Part shown: piece by piece, positions 49,694 through 61,041 of the stretch
Layout of the letters: each line of letters opens with the position of its first letter
How positions within the stretch are numbered: the first letter of the stretch is position 1
Source: Saxidomus purpurata
Lineage: Eukaryota; Mollusca; Bivalvia; Venerida; Veneridae
Length of the DNA: 64,000 bases
Direction: 5' to 3'
NCBI GenBank assembly: GCA_022818135.1
Contig: JAFMSR010000007.1
Span: 8,044,543-8,108,542, forward strand
Made by a program: the position numbers and the translations under genes
The notes under the pieces: model-generated
What the model was told of the DNA's origin: nothing
Database searches by the model: none
Seen by the model: the letters and a program-made list of their open reading frames with translations, nothing else

Positions 49694-52600
49694 GGACTAA
49701 AGAAATGTACAAATAACATCTATAGTAATCAGTCTGTTTATAATGTGATAAGGGGCAAACAAACAATTAAGGGATTAGACAACATCAGAGTGTTGTTTTT
49801 GTTTAGTGGGGGGGGGGGTCACTAATGATGGGGTTTGAGTCGAGACAACTGCTTCATACATTCTAAGATAATCATGCCAATACTCTATCATTTAGTCATT
49901 ATGTTACACTAAATGGGTTAATGTCCTTCGATACACTTTGAAAACAGTTCTATCATCAGTTAATCCTCCGGCATGAGCGGCAGACGCCTAAACCTCTACA
50001 CCACCGCTCCCCAATAATAAAGATAATGATAATTACAATAATAATTAAAGTAATAATTAAATAATATAGTTGCAAAGAGGCTACAGTAGTAGTAGTATAA
50101 CTTATAGCTATTACTCTTTCTTCTTCCACCAGCATTATACACGCTGTACTTTGTTTCTGTTGGATTATATGCAGGTTTTAGGAGTGGTTTTATACATTGG
50201 GACGACGAAGACTCATCAAACAGTAACAGCCGAGGTGGTGCATTACCAGACGGGGAATATAACCAAAATACGGAGATTGATTACTGCTGCAGGTACACAT
50301 ATATTTTGCATGAAAACGAACTACTTCAACAACATGCGTGTTGTGTCTGTGCATTCACGTCAAATTTAACTCTCAGATCAAAATAATTTCTGCCTTTAGT
50401 TAACTGACATTTATTTTTACATAATGTCTTCATATGAAAGATTTTGTAATTTATGGGACAGTTGGTTATGTCATTTTGTGGATTTAACACAAAGAACAAA
50501 TTCGAATTGTATTAACCGTTTTACAAATACAGTGCCGTGGTGTTAATATAATAGGTTATAATCCACTAAATCTTATCGCGTATAAAACGATAAAACAATG
50601 TATACCTACATCTTTTCACTATACCCTTATTTTAAATGTTTTGGGACGACAGATGGGTTTGAAACAATTTTAAGAGCGCGGGGAGCTATATAAAATACAT
50701 ACTGTATATTGTGTGAAATACAGCATGCAGAATTTGCCGCAGCTGCTCTCTTCCATTGGCACTAAAAATTACAAACTATTGAACAACAAGAGCTGTCCCT
50801 CACAAGTGACGAATGCCCCCGAAAGAGGTGCCTCACAGTCTGTGTCCTCTCCATGTGCTCAATAAATGTGCTATGTAATTTTAAAATCCTTCCATGCATG
50901 ACAGAGTAACCATGCATTCATTATTCCATTACTTTAAATACTACGTGTGACCTTGACCTTTGAGGTAGGGACTTGGGTCTTGCACGCGACACATTCGCTT
51001 GATGTGCTTGACATTTGTGCCAAATTATTTTAAAATCCTTCAAAGCATGATAAAGTTATAGTCTGGACACAAATGTATGCATATATACAGGATTCCATTA
51101 CCTATAAACTCTAAGTGTGACCTTGACCTTTGTGGTAGGGATGTGGGTCTTGCACGCGACACGTCGTCTTAATGTGCTAGACATTTGTGCCAAATTATTT
51201 TAAAATTTTTCAATGCATGACAAAGTTACAGTCCGGACACGAATGTGTGCATATATGCATATATAGGGGAATCCATTACCTTCAAACTCTAAGTGTGACC
51301 TTGACCTTTGAGCAAGGGAGCGACACGTCGTCTTGATGTGCTAGACATTTGTGCCAAGTTATTTTAAAATCCTTCAATGCATGACAAAGTTACACTCCGG
51401 ACACGAATGTGTGCATATACGCATATATAGAGGAATCCATTACCTTCAAACTCTAAATATGACCTTGACTTTTGAGGTAGGGACGTGGGTCTTGCACACG
51501 ACACGTCGTCTTGATGTGCTAGACATTTGTGCCAAGTTATTTTAAAATCCTTCAATGCATGACAAAGTTACAGTCCGGACACGAATGTGTGCATATATAG
51601 AGGATTCCATGTCCTTCATACTCCAAGTGTGACCTTGATCTTTGATGTAGGGATGTGGGTCTTGCACGCGACACGTCGTCTTGATGTGCTAGACATGTGT
51701 GCCGAATTATTTTAAAATCCTTCAATGCATGACAGAGTTACAGTCCGGACACGAATTTGTAAGTGGGGACGCACAGACGGACGGACGGACAGACGGGCAG
51801 ACGGACAGACGGGCGGTGCGATTTTAATATGCCACCCTTCGGAGGCATAAAAAAGGAGGATGGCATCTCCTAATAAAAATCTCCTATTTAGACACAAAAA
51901 CAAAAATTCACAGCATCAAGGGAGAGGTGCTGGGGTCGGTCACAAGCAGATCGGTGAGCACAACCAACCTTTTAATTCACTTGACATAACGTGTGAAATA
52001 CAGCATCATGTAAATGCGACATCAAATCATAATGAGACTGACGATCGGAGTGCCTCGGGTTCGATCCCCTCCAGTGCAAAAGAAGTGGTAGTATCCTTAA
52101 GTTTCAAAAGTTCAAAGTTTATTAACAAAAATGCATGAGTCCCGCATAAAGCGGGCAGCATCAGCAAAATACATTTCTAACATGACAAAATGGAAAACGG
52201 CTATAGTCTTTCATAACATATGTAAATCTATATACAGGGATATCACATTTTTTGTTATAAAATAATGTCTCCCTGTATTTTAACGTTTGAATAAATATAG
52301 TCAGGAATTTGGATGCATAGTAATTAAATCACGAGTGCGTACCTTTTCGCATCGAAACGACTTAAGTTTGTTTTTGATTGTTTTTTTTTTCATTCTGATA
52401 GTACATGTACCTATACGATCTTAAGTAATTGAAAAATCCCATTACAGCTTACGTTATTTTTCGCCTTTTTCATTAATTTTGTGCGTTAAGAGATTAGACA
52501 ATTCCTTGAAAAACTCGTGGTTTACTTCTTTTGAAAAACACTTGTGTAATCAAAGTATGTATAGATTCAGCATTTGCCCGGTTGTTTTAAGAGCATAGTG

Positions 52601-53167
52601 TTGTGAAGCTATTGTGACTATGTTTAATATTTTGGATTAACGTTTCATATTACATGTACATCGTAAGTTTTGTACATAGTTGATAATATTAAAGTCCCTA
52701 CATAATCAAATAGGTGCTGTTCGTTATTGTCCTTATTATATTGTATACCAAAACAATGTTTTTTTTATAATACAAAAACACACTGTCTTCTTCTCTTTCA
52801 AAATGCCTAGAACATTCATTATGTCTGGTATTATTACACACAGCAAAATACTTATGATTGCTTAATTCATGTTTATGAGTTTTTATGAAATACGGTAAAA
52901 TTGTCTATTTGTAGAGGCGACGGCGCACCAAGTTCGGAAATAAGTCTCCCAACAGAAAGGCCATTCATTCTTCTTCGTTTTAGTAACACATGCCAGTCTG
53001 TACGAGATATGAATGTACGTGAGGTATATGTACGCTGGGATGACGAAGATACATTTAACTCATCAGGCAAAGGTGGCTGGCATCCTGCTGATGACGGTGG
53101 CAGCAAGGACCATCTGTTACATTTTTGTTATTACCATTCTAAAGCAGGTCCTTCTCTGATCGGTTGA
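44979..53167 (+). CDS. secreted ApeC (apextrin C-terminal) domain protein B, 7 exons
   Basis: Join 44979-45209, 45621-45693, 45955-46266, 46852-47010, 47868-47993, 50175-50292, 52915-53167: 1272 bases, 423 residues, GT-AG junctions in the same phases as gene A. Signal peptide (1-21), four-cysteine N-terminal module, Thr-rich linker of about 104 residues, and ApeC domain from residue 206, with the same eight cysteines and WPTGTYGL, WDDED and DYCCR landmarks. All exons except the linker have exactly the length of their gene A counterparts; the linker is 141 bases (47 codons) shorter. AATAAA at 53400-53405 is a possible polyadenylation signal 233 bases after the stop. Paralog of gene A by tandem duplication. 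Substitutions are mostly synonymous, so both copies look functional. Role inferred as for gene A: secreted recognition of bacterial cell wall. Confidence 0.9.
45621..45693 (+). CDS. ApeC B exon 2
   Basis: 73 bases. The encoded peptide (GYITKSQDVQIQICPG and acidic end) is identical in sequence to the gene A exon apart from silent changes. Confidence 0.85.
45955..46266 (+). CDS. ApeC B exon 3: shorter Thr-rich linker
   Basis: 312 bases against 453 in gene A, phase 1 on both sides. Thr/Pro repeats end in the same basic TTRRTTTTKRPTTK-like tail. The difference is a whole number of codons, as expected of repeat-unit gain or loss under frame constraint. Confidence 0.9.
46852..47010 (+). CDS. ApeC B exon 4
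   Basis: 159 bases, WPTGTYGLMQTAQGCPAG and WRKQDTEDHDAHNYFTSG. The only clear amino-acid change from A is Glu to His in the acidic stretch. Confidence 0.92.
47231..47341. repeat. hairpin insertion in ApeC B intron 4
   Basis: TTTGGTTTTTTGA and ATATTACCCGCCT on the left pair with AGGCGGGTAATATCAAAAAACAAA on the right (read as complement). Unit A lacks this and the adjacent stretch to about 47655, so a small insertion took place in B. Confidence 0.65.
47868..47993 (+). CDS. ApeC B exon 5
   Basis: 126 bases, with FCIKDTTW, PWPRGSYCVLKHKACPSG. Conservative changes from A (Lys to Gln, Ile to Val, Arg to Lys). Confidence 0.92.
48640..48890 (+). mobile_element. short retroelement (SINE or truncated LINE) with 13-bp TSD
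   Basis: AGTATCAGTTGTC flanks the insert at 48627-48639 and 48891-48903 exactly. The 251-bp insert ends in an AATTC pentamer repeat (TTCAATTCAATTCAATTC), a typical simple-sequence tail. No pol III box was recognised, so a truncated LINE is as likely as a SINE. Confidence 0.75.
49430..49693 (+). mobile_element. truncated LINE 3' end with (ATT)n tail
   Basis: An insertion absent from unit A ends in AAATAAAG followed by a (TTA)n run at 49656-49693. A noncoding 3' UTR-like body with a trinucleotide tail is typical of 5'-truncated non-LTR elements. No clear target-site duplication was found. Confidence 0.5.
50175..50292 (+). CDS. ApeC B exon 6
   Basis: 118 bases; protein identical to gene A exon 6. 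The only base change is a silent ATT/ATA. Confidence 0.92.
50293..50386 (+). CDS. ApeC B exon 6 in-frame extension (candidate alternative 3' end)
   Basis: Thirty codons past the donor remain open and end at TAA 50384-50386, encoding the same peptide as in gene A. Sequence beyond the stop diverges at once from unit A. Confidence 0.45.
50727..51990 (+). mobile_element. 1.26-kb insertion in ApeC B intron 6 flanked by 16-bp repeat
   Basis: GTGTGAAATACAGCAT occurs at 50711-50726 and 51991-52006; unit A has it once (near 27090-27105). So the insert and a duplicated target are private to B. Most of it is a pearl-like element, with about 60 bases of other sequence before and 140 after it. Confidence 0.7.
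50787..51851 (+). mobile_element. pearl-like (Helentron-associated) non-autonomous element
   Basis: Starts ACAAGAGCTGTCCCTCAC. Then come about five tandem core repeats of roughly 175-180 bp, with GTGTGACCTTGACCTTTG, GGGTCTTGCACGCGACACG and TGTGCTAGACATTTGTGCC landmarks. An (ACRG)n tetranucleotide run follows at 51771-51815, then a short end CCTTCGGAGGCATAAAAA. This order (5' end, core tandem repeats, ACRG microsatellite, 3' end) is that described for pearl elements of bivalves. Confidence 0.8.
52022..52090 (+). mobile_element. SINE remnant shared by both ApeC genes (B copy)
   Basis: Counterpart of 27118-27190, with the B-box GGTTCGATCCC and GTGGTAGTATCCTTAAG. Confidence 0.5.
52915..53167 (+). 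CDS. ApeC B exon 7
   Basis: 253 bases ending in TGA (TAA in A). Contains TCQSVRDMN, WDDEDTFNSS and FCYYHSKAG. The acceptor is GTAG followed by AGGCGACGG, where A has GGGTGACAG. Confidence 0.92.
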
Positions 53168-54800
53168 TTATTTGCAGCAAAAGTCATTTCTTCTCAAACT
53201 GTTATAACAAAATATCAAATAGATAACATCAAAACAGGTTTTTTGAATTTTATTCTTTACACGAAGTTTTTTCCCCTGATGATGTTTAATAGAACGTCAA
53301 TATGTACAAATGCATACTATTTACTTTCGCGACTGCTTAACTGTTCACCCATATGCTGAGCTTTATATTAATACTGCTATACAGGTTTTCTGTTGTAACA
53401 ATAAAGCAAAGCGGTACACTGCGATTGCCGTTTGAACACTTAGTATCTGTTTGAGTTTCTTTGTTTGCAAAATTTCTAAAACCTTTTCTTGGACGTATTC
53501 TTTTCGTATAATTTTGGCGTGCGGCTCTGTAAGCCCCTACTACAGCCCTACGCCATAGTTAGCACGCTACATTTCAAAAACAGTAGGCAAGTTAACAGTA
53601 AAATGTGCTGATAACAACTGTACATCTGGGCTATGGGAACATAGTGCAAGATAGACCAGCTCAAGCTATCCGAATATAGCAAACGATAACACCATATCGC
53701 AAACAAAACAACAGTACAGACAGCTTCAAACGATTGCAGAATAGTTAATAGCCTACGGTCCTGTTTCGAAAATACTGTATTGTTACTTTCAACTGACGCT
53801 GATTACGGAAGATAATCATATGCATATCACGGAAAAGTACGGGTATTTACGGAACGTACGGAGCTCGACATAAGAGTTTGTGGTTTGATTTTCTTATTTG
53901 TATGTTAAATCATTGAAACCCTTTATTTACGAACAATAACATCTATAGTCACATAAAAATAAATGTCTTTAAAAATGATAGAATTTACGTACATTCTCGA
54001 CATGGATGTCAGATACTAGAGATATTGAAAATACAATTCACTGAGTGTGTTATTTTCATTAAAAAGATGACGCGGAGTTAATTTCAACCAAGACCCTGAC
54101 CTTCAGCGCTTTGATATCAAAAAGGTCTCTACCATTCTGTTACTCGCCTTCAGATGCAAATTTGTGAGGCAAGTCTCATTTTAGAAATTGTTTAGTTTCT
54201 TTCTCCTTGGTGTGTTTTATTTACGAATACAATGATGTAGTATCAAAATCCCATGGTTATCTCATTCTACAACTACATTCTTGTTCTCAGTTGCATGTTG
54301 TGATACTAGTCTCTGTTATGACCTTATTGCAAGTCGCATTTTAAAAACTGTTTTATTTTTGCAACGTATATCTTGTTATAAATTGCATACTGAAAATCTA
54401 GTTTCATTTTGTGACTAAATGCAAGAATGTTTTATGGTTTGACTTTTTAGTTCTGTTTAGTGAAAATGAAGCTCTTTTACGACTTGTGGAATTCGGGTTA
54501 TTAACATATTCCTATATCAAGATATTTGAGCATACAATTTTAAATTGAATCACCAAAGTTAACCTGCAGCAAAAGACAATTTATATCACACTACGTCACT
54601 TATTATTTAAGCTAGTGATTTTCTATGTACACTAGAAGTGCAGCAGTTTGATTTATTTCCTAATACTTATTTTTTCAAAATGTATATTACGTGATATAAA
54701 AGTGACTGATGTTACATTTTAACTTATTTAAAACATCTTCCGATATGACCGTTACATGAATTTCACAGACCAAATTTACCTGCTGAAGATCAATGCATCT
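53168..54800. other. downstream flank of ApeC gene B
   Basis: Noncoding and aligned with 29552-31560. A possible AATAAA signal lies at 53400-53405. Holds the third dispersed-repeat copy. Confidence 0.55.
53510..54010 (+). repeat. dispersed repeat, copy 3 of 3
   Basis: Same orientation and landmarks as the copies at 6092 and 29873, including ACAGCTTCAAACGATTGCAG and the TACGGA-rich stretch before GAGCTCGACA. Confidence 0.65.
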
Positions 54801-57800
54801 ATATGAAAAGGCTAAACACACACGGACACAAAATATTATTGTACAGAAAACTTGTAAAAACGATCGCTATTTATCAAGTACCTCCAACAAGTATCGTACC
54901 AAAGAAGAGACGATATAATTGAAAACAATATTTCTAATATTTCTTTGTTTAAAGTCACCTTTCAAAACTTGTTAACAGTACGAAAGGTCAATTTAAGTAG
55001 ACAATACAATGTAGTTTACAAAAAAGTTAATGTTTTCATGACCGGAATTGTTGTCGAGAAATGCAATGTGAATATACATCTACATAGAAAGCTTTTTACA
55101 TTCAATGTATTATATGACTTTATCCATGATCTTAATACATTTACAAACGGATATGTGCAGCAGAATGAAACGTACCTTGTTAACTATGATACAAACAAGA
55201 AATATTAGCCTGTTCACTCTGATACAAGCAAGTAATTTACCCTGTTTACACTGATACAAGCAAGTAATTTACCCTGTTTACTCTGATACAAGCAAGTAAT
55301 TTACCCTGTTTACTCTGATACAAGCAAGTAATTTACCCTGTTTACACTGATACAAGCAAGTAATTTACCCTCTTAACTCTGATACAAGCAAGAAATAAAA
55401 CCCTGTTTACTATGATACACGCAAGAAATAATACCGTGTTTACCCTGATACAAGCAAGTAATTTACCTTGTTTACTCTGATACAAACAAGAAATATTACC
55501 TTGTTGACTCTGACACAAGAAAGAAATTTTCAACTGAAAACGAATACTTCAAATCGTGGAACGGTGCGCACAATTAACCAGGAAATAGTTTAACTGAACG
55601 ATTTCATTTTGTGATTTAAGTGTTTTGCAGCTAACGAAGCTTACCGCTCTATGAAATACAAACTTGATAGTTCATCGTACTGCAAAAAGAAGAGTATAAT
55701 GACCGACGAAGCAAAGGTCAATTATCTTAATTTCATTGTTCTTTTATCACTATCTCTTTACGGTTTTATCTATATCATTACATTTACAATCTGATCGCTT
55801 TCATTAAGTTTGCTAATTACACTTAGATACAAATAAAGGTATTAGATATGATTAGATATGATAAATTTATATTAATTCAGACACTCGGATTACGCTTTGA
55901 AGTTTTGACTAAATATCCAGTGGAAAAAGGGCTTAGTTAAACGAGTGGGTTGTGTACTGAAGTGTAAAATGAAACAAGAAAAGCATTGCATCCTTGATGT
56001 GTATATACCAAGACCAAACAAAGAGAACATTTCTCGCCTAAGGGACAAATTTTAGAGCATAACAATAACAACTGAATTTGTCTCAAGTTATACATGGGGA
56101 ACTATAATGACCACTACCGATATCACAAAAATCAAGGGAATTAAGTCAAATTTCATGTGTCATCACGGTGTCTACAGAGTTACCCATCTTTTATCGATAT
56201 TTGCGAGCGTGTGTGATTTACGGGGCCATAAAACCAGTCACGTGTAACGCGCCTGCCAAACTGGAAAAATCAATATATCGTTGTTTTTAACCTAGATTAT
56301 CTATAGCCTAAGGGAGATGTGAAAGTGAATTGTTACTAATTTAGGTAAAATTTAGGTATTGTGTTTTTTTCTTGTGACTATTATATACCGAACGATATCA
56401 CCTTATTTTCAATAAAAAAAAATGAATAAAATTGTTTCAAGTGGGAAGCACAATATCATTAAAAACGTGTTTATAAAATTTAATGAATTTGATCATATCT
56501 AATGTAAAATGAAGTACGTTGAAAATACGAATCCAGTGATACTAGTAATAATAATTGTTGACAATAGTAACAGATCGAGGAACTCAAAAAGCTGTTACAC
56601 TCGTTGTTCTTGACATATTTGAATGAATCTAAAATGTGTTCATTAGAGAACTTAAATTGTTGACTGACCTCTTCGCACGCGCGTTATTTTGTTTGTTCAT
56701 GCCAACAAATACCTTATGAAAAATTTAATGATAGACATGGAATTCAAGAACATGCGTGCACGGCAAATCAATTGTTATTGAGGCATGGGAAAGACACGAT
56801 GCTTTTTTTTTAATGTAGACAACTTAAAATGTCATCCTTTACTAAGTTTGGGTCATTTCTAATTTAAAAAGTCTGCCACATATCAATGATTTGTTTATAT
56901 ACATTTTTTTCACACTAAAAAGTTACACTGTTAAAGAGGGAAACAAAATTTAAAAAACAAATTCATTTCTTCGGAAAGCTTTAAAAAGACAAAACATACG
57001 CGAATTGAGACTGCATCTGTATTGTGCAAACAAAAAGTGGATCTTCAAGACATTCCCTTTCTACACTACTTCATAAAATGACATTTTGACCTTCCTATCA
57101 AATGAAATCAATTGGCGCTGGGGTCAAAGAATAGTGATAACCACTGTTTCAATTTAGACATGTATAAAATAAGTCTCTGTCCAAGTAATTGAAAAAGAGA
57201 AAAAAAAACATAAATAGGTTTTTTCAAACATTTTACAAACTTTAAAATTAGGTGAATGATAGTAGTATTATTAATAAAACATACGGGTCTTGTATATGAT
57301 ATGATGAAAAGTTATATAAATTATCATAGTTCTAGAATTCAGTAAAATATATTCGTTTCATAGACATATTTTTTCTTTTAAATCGTTGTATGAAGCATAA
57401 AACAAAACCCAATATACAGCTTTAAGTATTTTATTACGGGTCATTATAAATGTTACGTAATGTCCGGCCATAAAACACTATAACCGAGCAGACGGGTCGA
57501 TCATTCGGAAGTGTTCGAGCGCGACAGTTGAAAAAATTAAATATACATATACACGTTTCAACAAAACACGAACATGTTTTTATTATTCCTTTTTTATTGA
57601 AATGATTAACAATGTTTTATTCTGTTCGTTCGGGATCGTAAGAAGTTGTTATAGCGTATGCGCTACGCTTTTCTTTTCAGTAAAACTGGCACATTTTGCG
57701 CGTTTTACTACAATGAAATGACGGTTGTGGTTTAAATTTAAAACATGCAAAATTAATGAAGTCTCCAAAAAGGCAAAAATCATTAAAAAGGGGAAATGTT

Positions 57801-57935
57801 GTATGTGATTATGCCTCTATGATTATTAAATAACTTCATTAGTTTAAATTTCATCAATACAGTAGTTAATTACAAACATGTATAGTAAATCAGAGGTGTG
57901 TATTAGCCATGTATGTGACACTCTGCTACATGTTT
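54801..57935. other. intergenic, only a minisatellite recognised
   Basis: AT-rich DNA. Apart from the 32-bp minisatellite I see no gene, RNA or defined transposon. A frame at 54945-55208 has no recognisable features. Confidence 0.5.
55207..55520. repeat. 32-bp minisatellite, about nine to ten copies
   Basis: The unit CTGTTTACTCTGATACAAGC plus AAGTAATTTACC repeats with period 32 (CCCTG at 55272 and 55304). Later units vary (AAGAAATAAAAC, AAGAAATATTAC) with small length changes. Confidence 0.92.
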
Positions 57936-58228
57936 GAGCGGTTCAGTGGTCTAGTGGTTAACGCTCTGGACTGGTATCCAAGGGTCGCAAGTTCGACCCC
58001 GCACCTCTATTAACAAAACTAAGATCTTCCGGATGAGACCTAAGACCGAGATGTATTGGTGCTGTACATCGGGCATGTTAAATAACGAGGGACTGTCTCT
58101 TGACCGGGACGCGTTCTGTATCTTGCACTATCCCCCGAAAACTAAAACAACTAAAACTCTCTTGGGGCGTTGGTCATATGGATTATCTGGTACCAACGAT
58201 AACACTATACAATAAATACATACATGCG
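57936..58228 (+). mobile_element. tRNA-derived SINE with conserved central domain
   Basis: The head carries an A-box TGGTCTAGTGG (57947-57957) and a B-box GTTCGACCC (57991-57999), 33 bases apart as in a tRNA gene. A central TTCCGGATGAGACCTAAGAC resembles the conserved domain of V-type SINEs. A short A/T-rich tail ends the unit. The long non-tRNA body argues against a true tRNA gene. Confidence 0.75.
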
Positions 58229-60039
58229 ACATGCTGGAATCTTATATAACCGCGGCCGCGACGTATATAATTTAATCAACTTGTTTAAAAAAAAACTTTT
58301 ATTAAAAAATTATATACTGTAAAATGTTTTAAAAGCTTCAGTGGGTACAGACCGATATATTATACAACACTGCGTATGCAAGAAAACAAAGACAGGAAAT
58401 TTTACCCGCAGGCAATATCCAGATAATAGATAGGTAAAACGATTAAGGGTCATAAAACTGATCCACTTTAACCCCATTCAAGTGTAAAGATTATTTGAAT
58501 CGTTGTCAATTTGTAACCTAATTTTAAATGATTATATCTATTTATCCTTTATAATGATGCATTTGCTTTACTTATAAATGTTAATGTAAAATGTAATTCA
58601 ATTCCATTTACAAGTACCGTGTGAAGAATAAGAGTAACAATCGCGTTGAAAACAGTCTTATGCTATTTTAATGACGTGAACAATAATTGACAATATACAT
58701 TGAACAAGTAATAAAACCTATGTCCGATGACACCACCCCTACCCCTCTAACCCCAGATGCGATCCGGTCACAAGGTTTTGTTTGAATTTATAAAAACTAT
58801 TATAACACCTTTGTATCAGTTCAATAATTATGCTTTCAACGACAATGTAATTAATTTTTATTCACATGTTTTATTTGGGATACGAATCAGTTAATTATTT
58901 TTATAAACAGCCCTTGGTAATATTCGTGAAAAATAGTTATTAACGTTGATCAGGCGAACCCAGGGCGAATTAAATTTTAAAAACATATTAGTGACAAACT
59001 ATTAGTATCGGCGTTAAAAAGAATGTGCCTTACGTAAAATGCCGAGTACTGCCGAAGCGGTAAATTCTTATTTAAACTTAACAGGTTAGTTGAGTTAAAC
59101 TTAAAAAAGGACTGCAAAGATATCCATTAAACATAATTATTTTTATATATCTAAAACGTAAAATGAAATATCGAGACATCGTAATAGTGACATTTGTTTT
59201 GTTATATTAGCAAAAAAGGTGAAAATTTGAATTAAAAGCAATATTTGCACATAAACTGGCATGTTTCGCGTTTCCACTATAATTCAAGCCCGTAAAAACG
59301 GACGGTGATAGTTTTTAAACGTAAAAAGGACCATTGATTTAACACTTTACATTGACAAAAAAATATTCATGAAATGGCAGACAAATTAAAAAAACATTTG
59401 TGATAATGACAAATTTTTTATGTTTAACAGAAAGAAAGTTATGACGAGTTATTTAATAATATCCTTCTTTACTCTTTGTAAAAACGCATGTCGGTTTTCC
59501 AATACACGATGGTTAAAATAGTTGGGGATGTCTGGTTAACACATAGCACAGGGTAGAGCAATCGGCGTATGTATATTTGCGTTCAGCTGTGTCCAAAGGC
59601 TTATCAGACCTATGTTTAAGAATAAACCGTAAACATCGATTTTCTTTCTAAAATCTCTAATCTCTTAGCTCTCTTACCCATGCCGTAAAATTGATAAATT
59701 AACTAAGGTTCCAAAACAAGATTTTGAATCAACAACGAAAGCTGTTTATCTGACAAGATCGTGTGCCGATGTCACTATGCCATCGGTTATATTCGCCTGG
59801 TTATAACATTTTCTTATTAGAGTTCAATTAAACTCGAAAGCACCAGTCTTCAAAAGTTCAATCCTTTAGAAAGGCTAGAACTGACCTTTCCCGCGTTCAA
59901 CACGTATTATCTATTCAAGTCGTACAGTAATGTTAGTAAGTTATTCAGTGATCGCGACTTTATTTAAGCATAATACGCAAAAAGATAATATAGAGACATG
60001 CCTACTGCACTCTCAATGATTCTCTCGATATAGCAAATA
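58229..60039. other. intergenic, nothing recognised
   Basis: AT-rich sequence without gene, RNA or repeat that I can support. Confidence 0.5.
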
Positions 60040-60996
60040 CAGTAGAGTCAGTGTACCCGATTTCGCACAGGACGCGGGTTCGCACACCTTCTAGTTCTAT
60101 GTAAATTCTGAAGAAACTGTTGTTGATTTGGGCTTGTTTTTTTTTCTTTATATGGGATTTGTGTAGACTCAGACGAAAATGATATCGGAAGGATCCTGTT
60201 TCTGAGCCTCGCTTTGGAAAAAGCAGACGTAAACATAAACAAATCATACCGAGGCCACTGGTTTAGTTGCAAAAATATATAAAAAAAATCAATACAAGTG
60301 ACAATTTTCACGATTGAAATGCAACAGTCATCTACTTCAATCTGTAATCCAGCGAATCTGCAAGTTTTTTCATGTTTGTTACGTAGAATAATGTGAAAAA
60401 TCAGTTGTTTTTCTTGTTCTCCCAACATATAACTGAACTTGATTTAGCATTTTTCATATTTTCGGATAGTGAAATATTTAATCGAGTAATTTCATTTACA
60501 GTGCAGGAGTGCCCAGTGACTCTATGCTAAAGTTTTCGCTAAACTTTGTTACAAAATATTGATGTTTTGAAGTCTCTACAGCATGTTAAAGCCATTGCAT
60601 AAATTTGCAGATGGTGACTATAGTGAGGTATTCCTTGTAGTCTATATATATACAAAATTGATAGAAAATGTGAAATAATATAAATTTTACAAGCTTTAAG
60701 ATGTTCTTCCTTCTTTTTCATCAACTTGTTTTGCTAACTGATCCGTCGTTCTAAAATAGCAGGGTGTGCGAAACCGGGTCGACTATTTAAGGTGAACCGG
60801 TCACATTTAAGATGTTTATAATCGAGCGGACCAATGGTATGACGTCATTATAGAAGAAAGTGAAAGTAGAAAAAAATGCGAAAGAATGTTCATTTTTTAT
60901 AATCAGTACAGTATGTTTTGATTCTTGAACTCTTTTGAGTAAATAGTTAATTTTTCGTGAAAAGTGTGCGAAATCGGGTACATTTAACTCTACTAG
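60040..60996. mobile_element. 957-bp TIR element with TA target duplication
   Basis: Left end CAGTAGAGTCAGTGTACCCG continues into ATTTCGCACA; the complement of the right end reads CTAGTAGAGTTAAATGTACC and CGATTTCGCACA. TA flanks both ends. A further GTGCGAAACCGGGTCGAC lies inside near 60766. TA targeting suggests a Tc1/mariner-type non-autonomous element. A 126-codon minus-strand frame (60048-60428) includes the left TIR and is not transposase-like. Confidence 0.72.
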
Positions 60997-61041
60997 TATT
61001 TAGCAATTATTGGAATTATCTAAAGGGCAAATTTAAAACTC

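Larger units (their letters stand above)
43190..54800 (+). repeat. segmental duplication, unit B (ApeC gene B)
   Basis: Direct copy of 17440-31580. It is shorter because it lacks the TTAA element and 2-kb block in intron 5, the 1.3-kb block in intron 6 and the downstream MITE, but it has its own insertions upstream and in introns 4, 5 and 6. Confidence 0.88.

Noticed and set aside
50070..50369. 99-codon frame over ApeC B exon 6 (and 26541-26759 in A)
   Set aside because: Different frame from the ApeC exon; it stays open only because the two paralogs are nearly identical there.
55342..55533. Minus-strand frame with repeated ACIRV motif
   Set aside because: Product of the 32-bp minisatellite.
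57936..58005. Possible tRNA gene
   Set aside because: A and B boxes are present, but the head runs into a 200-bp SINE body and I cannot fold a clean anticodon arm.
60048..60428. 126-codon minus-strand frame
   Set aside because: Lies inside a TIR element and includes its terminal repeat; no transposase motif such as DDE was seen.
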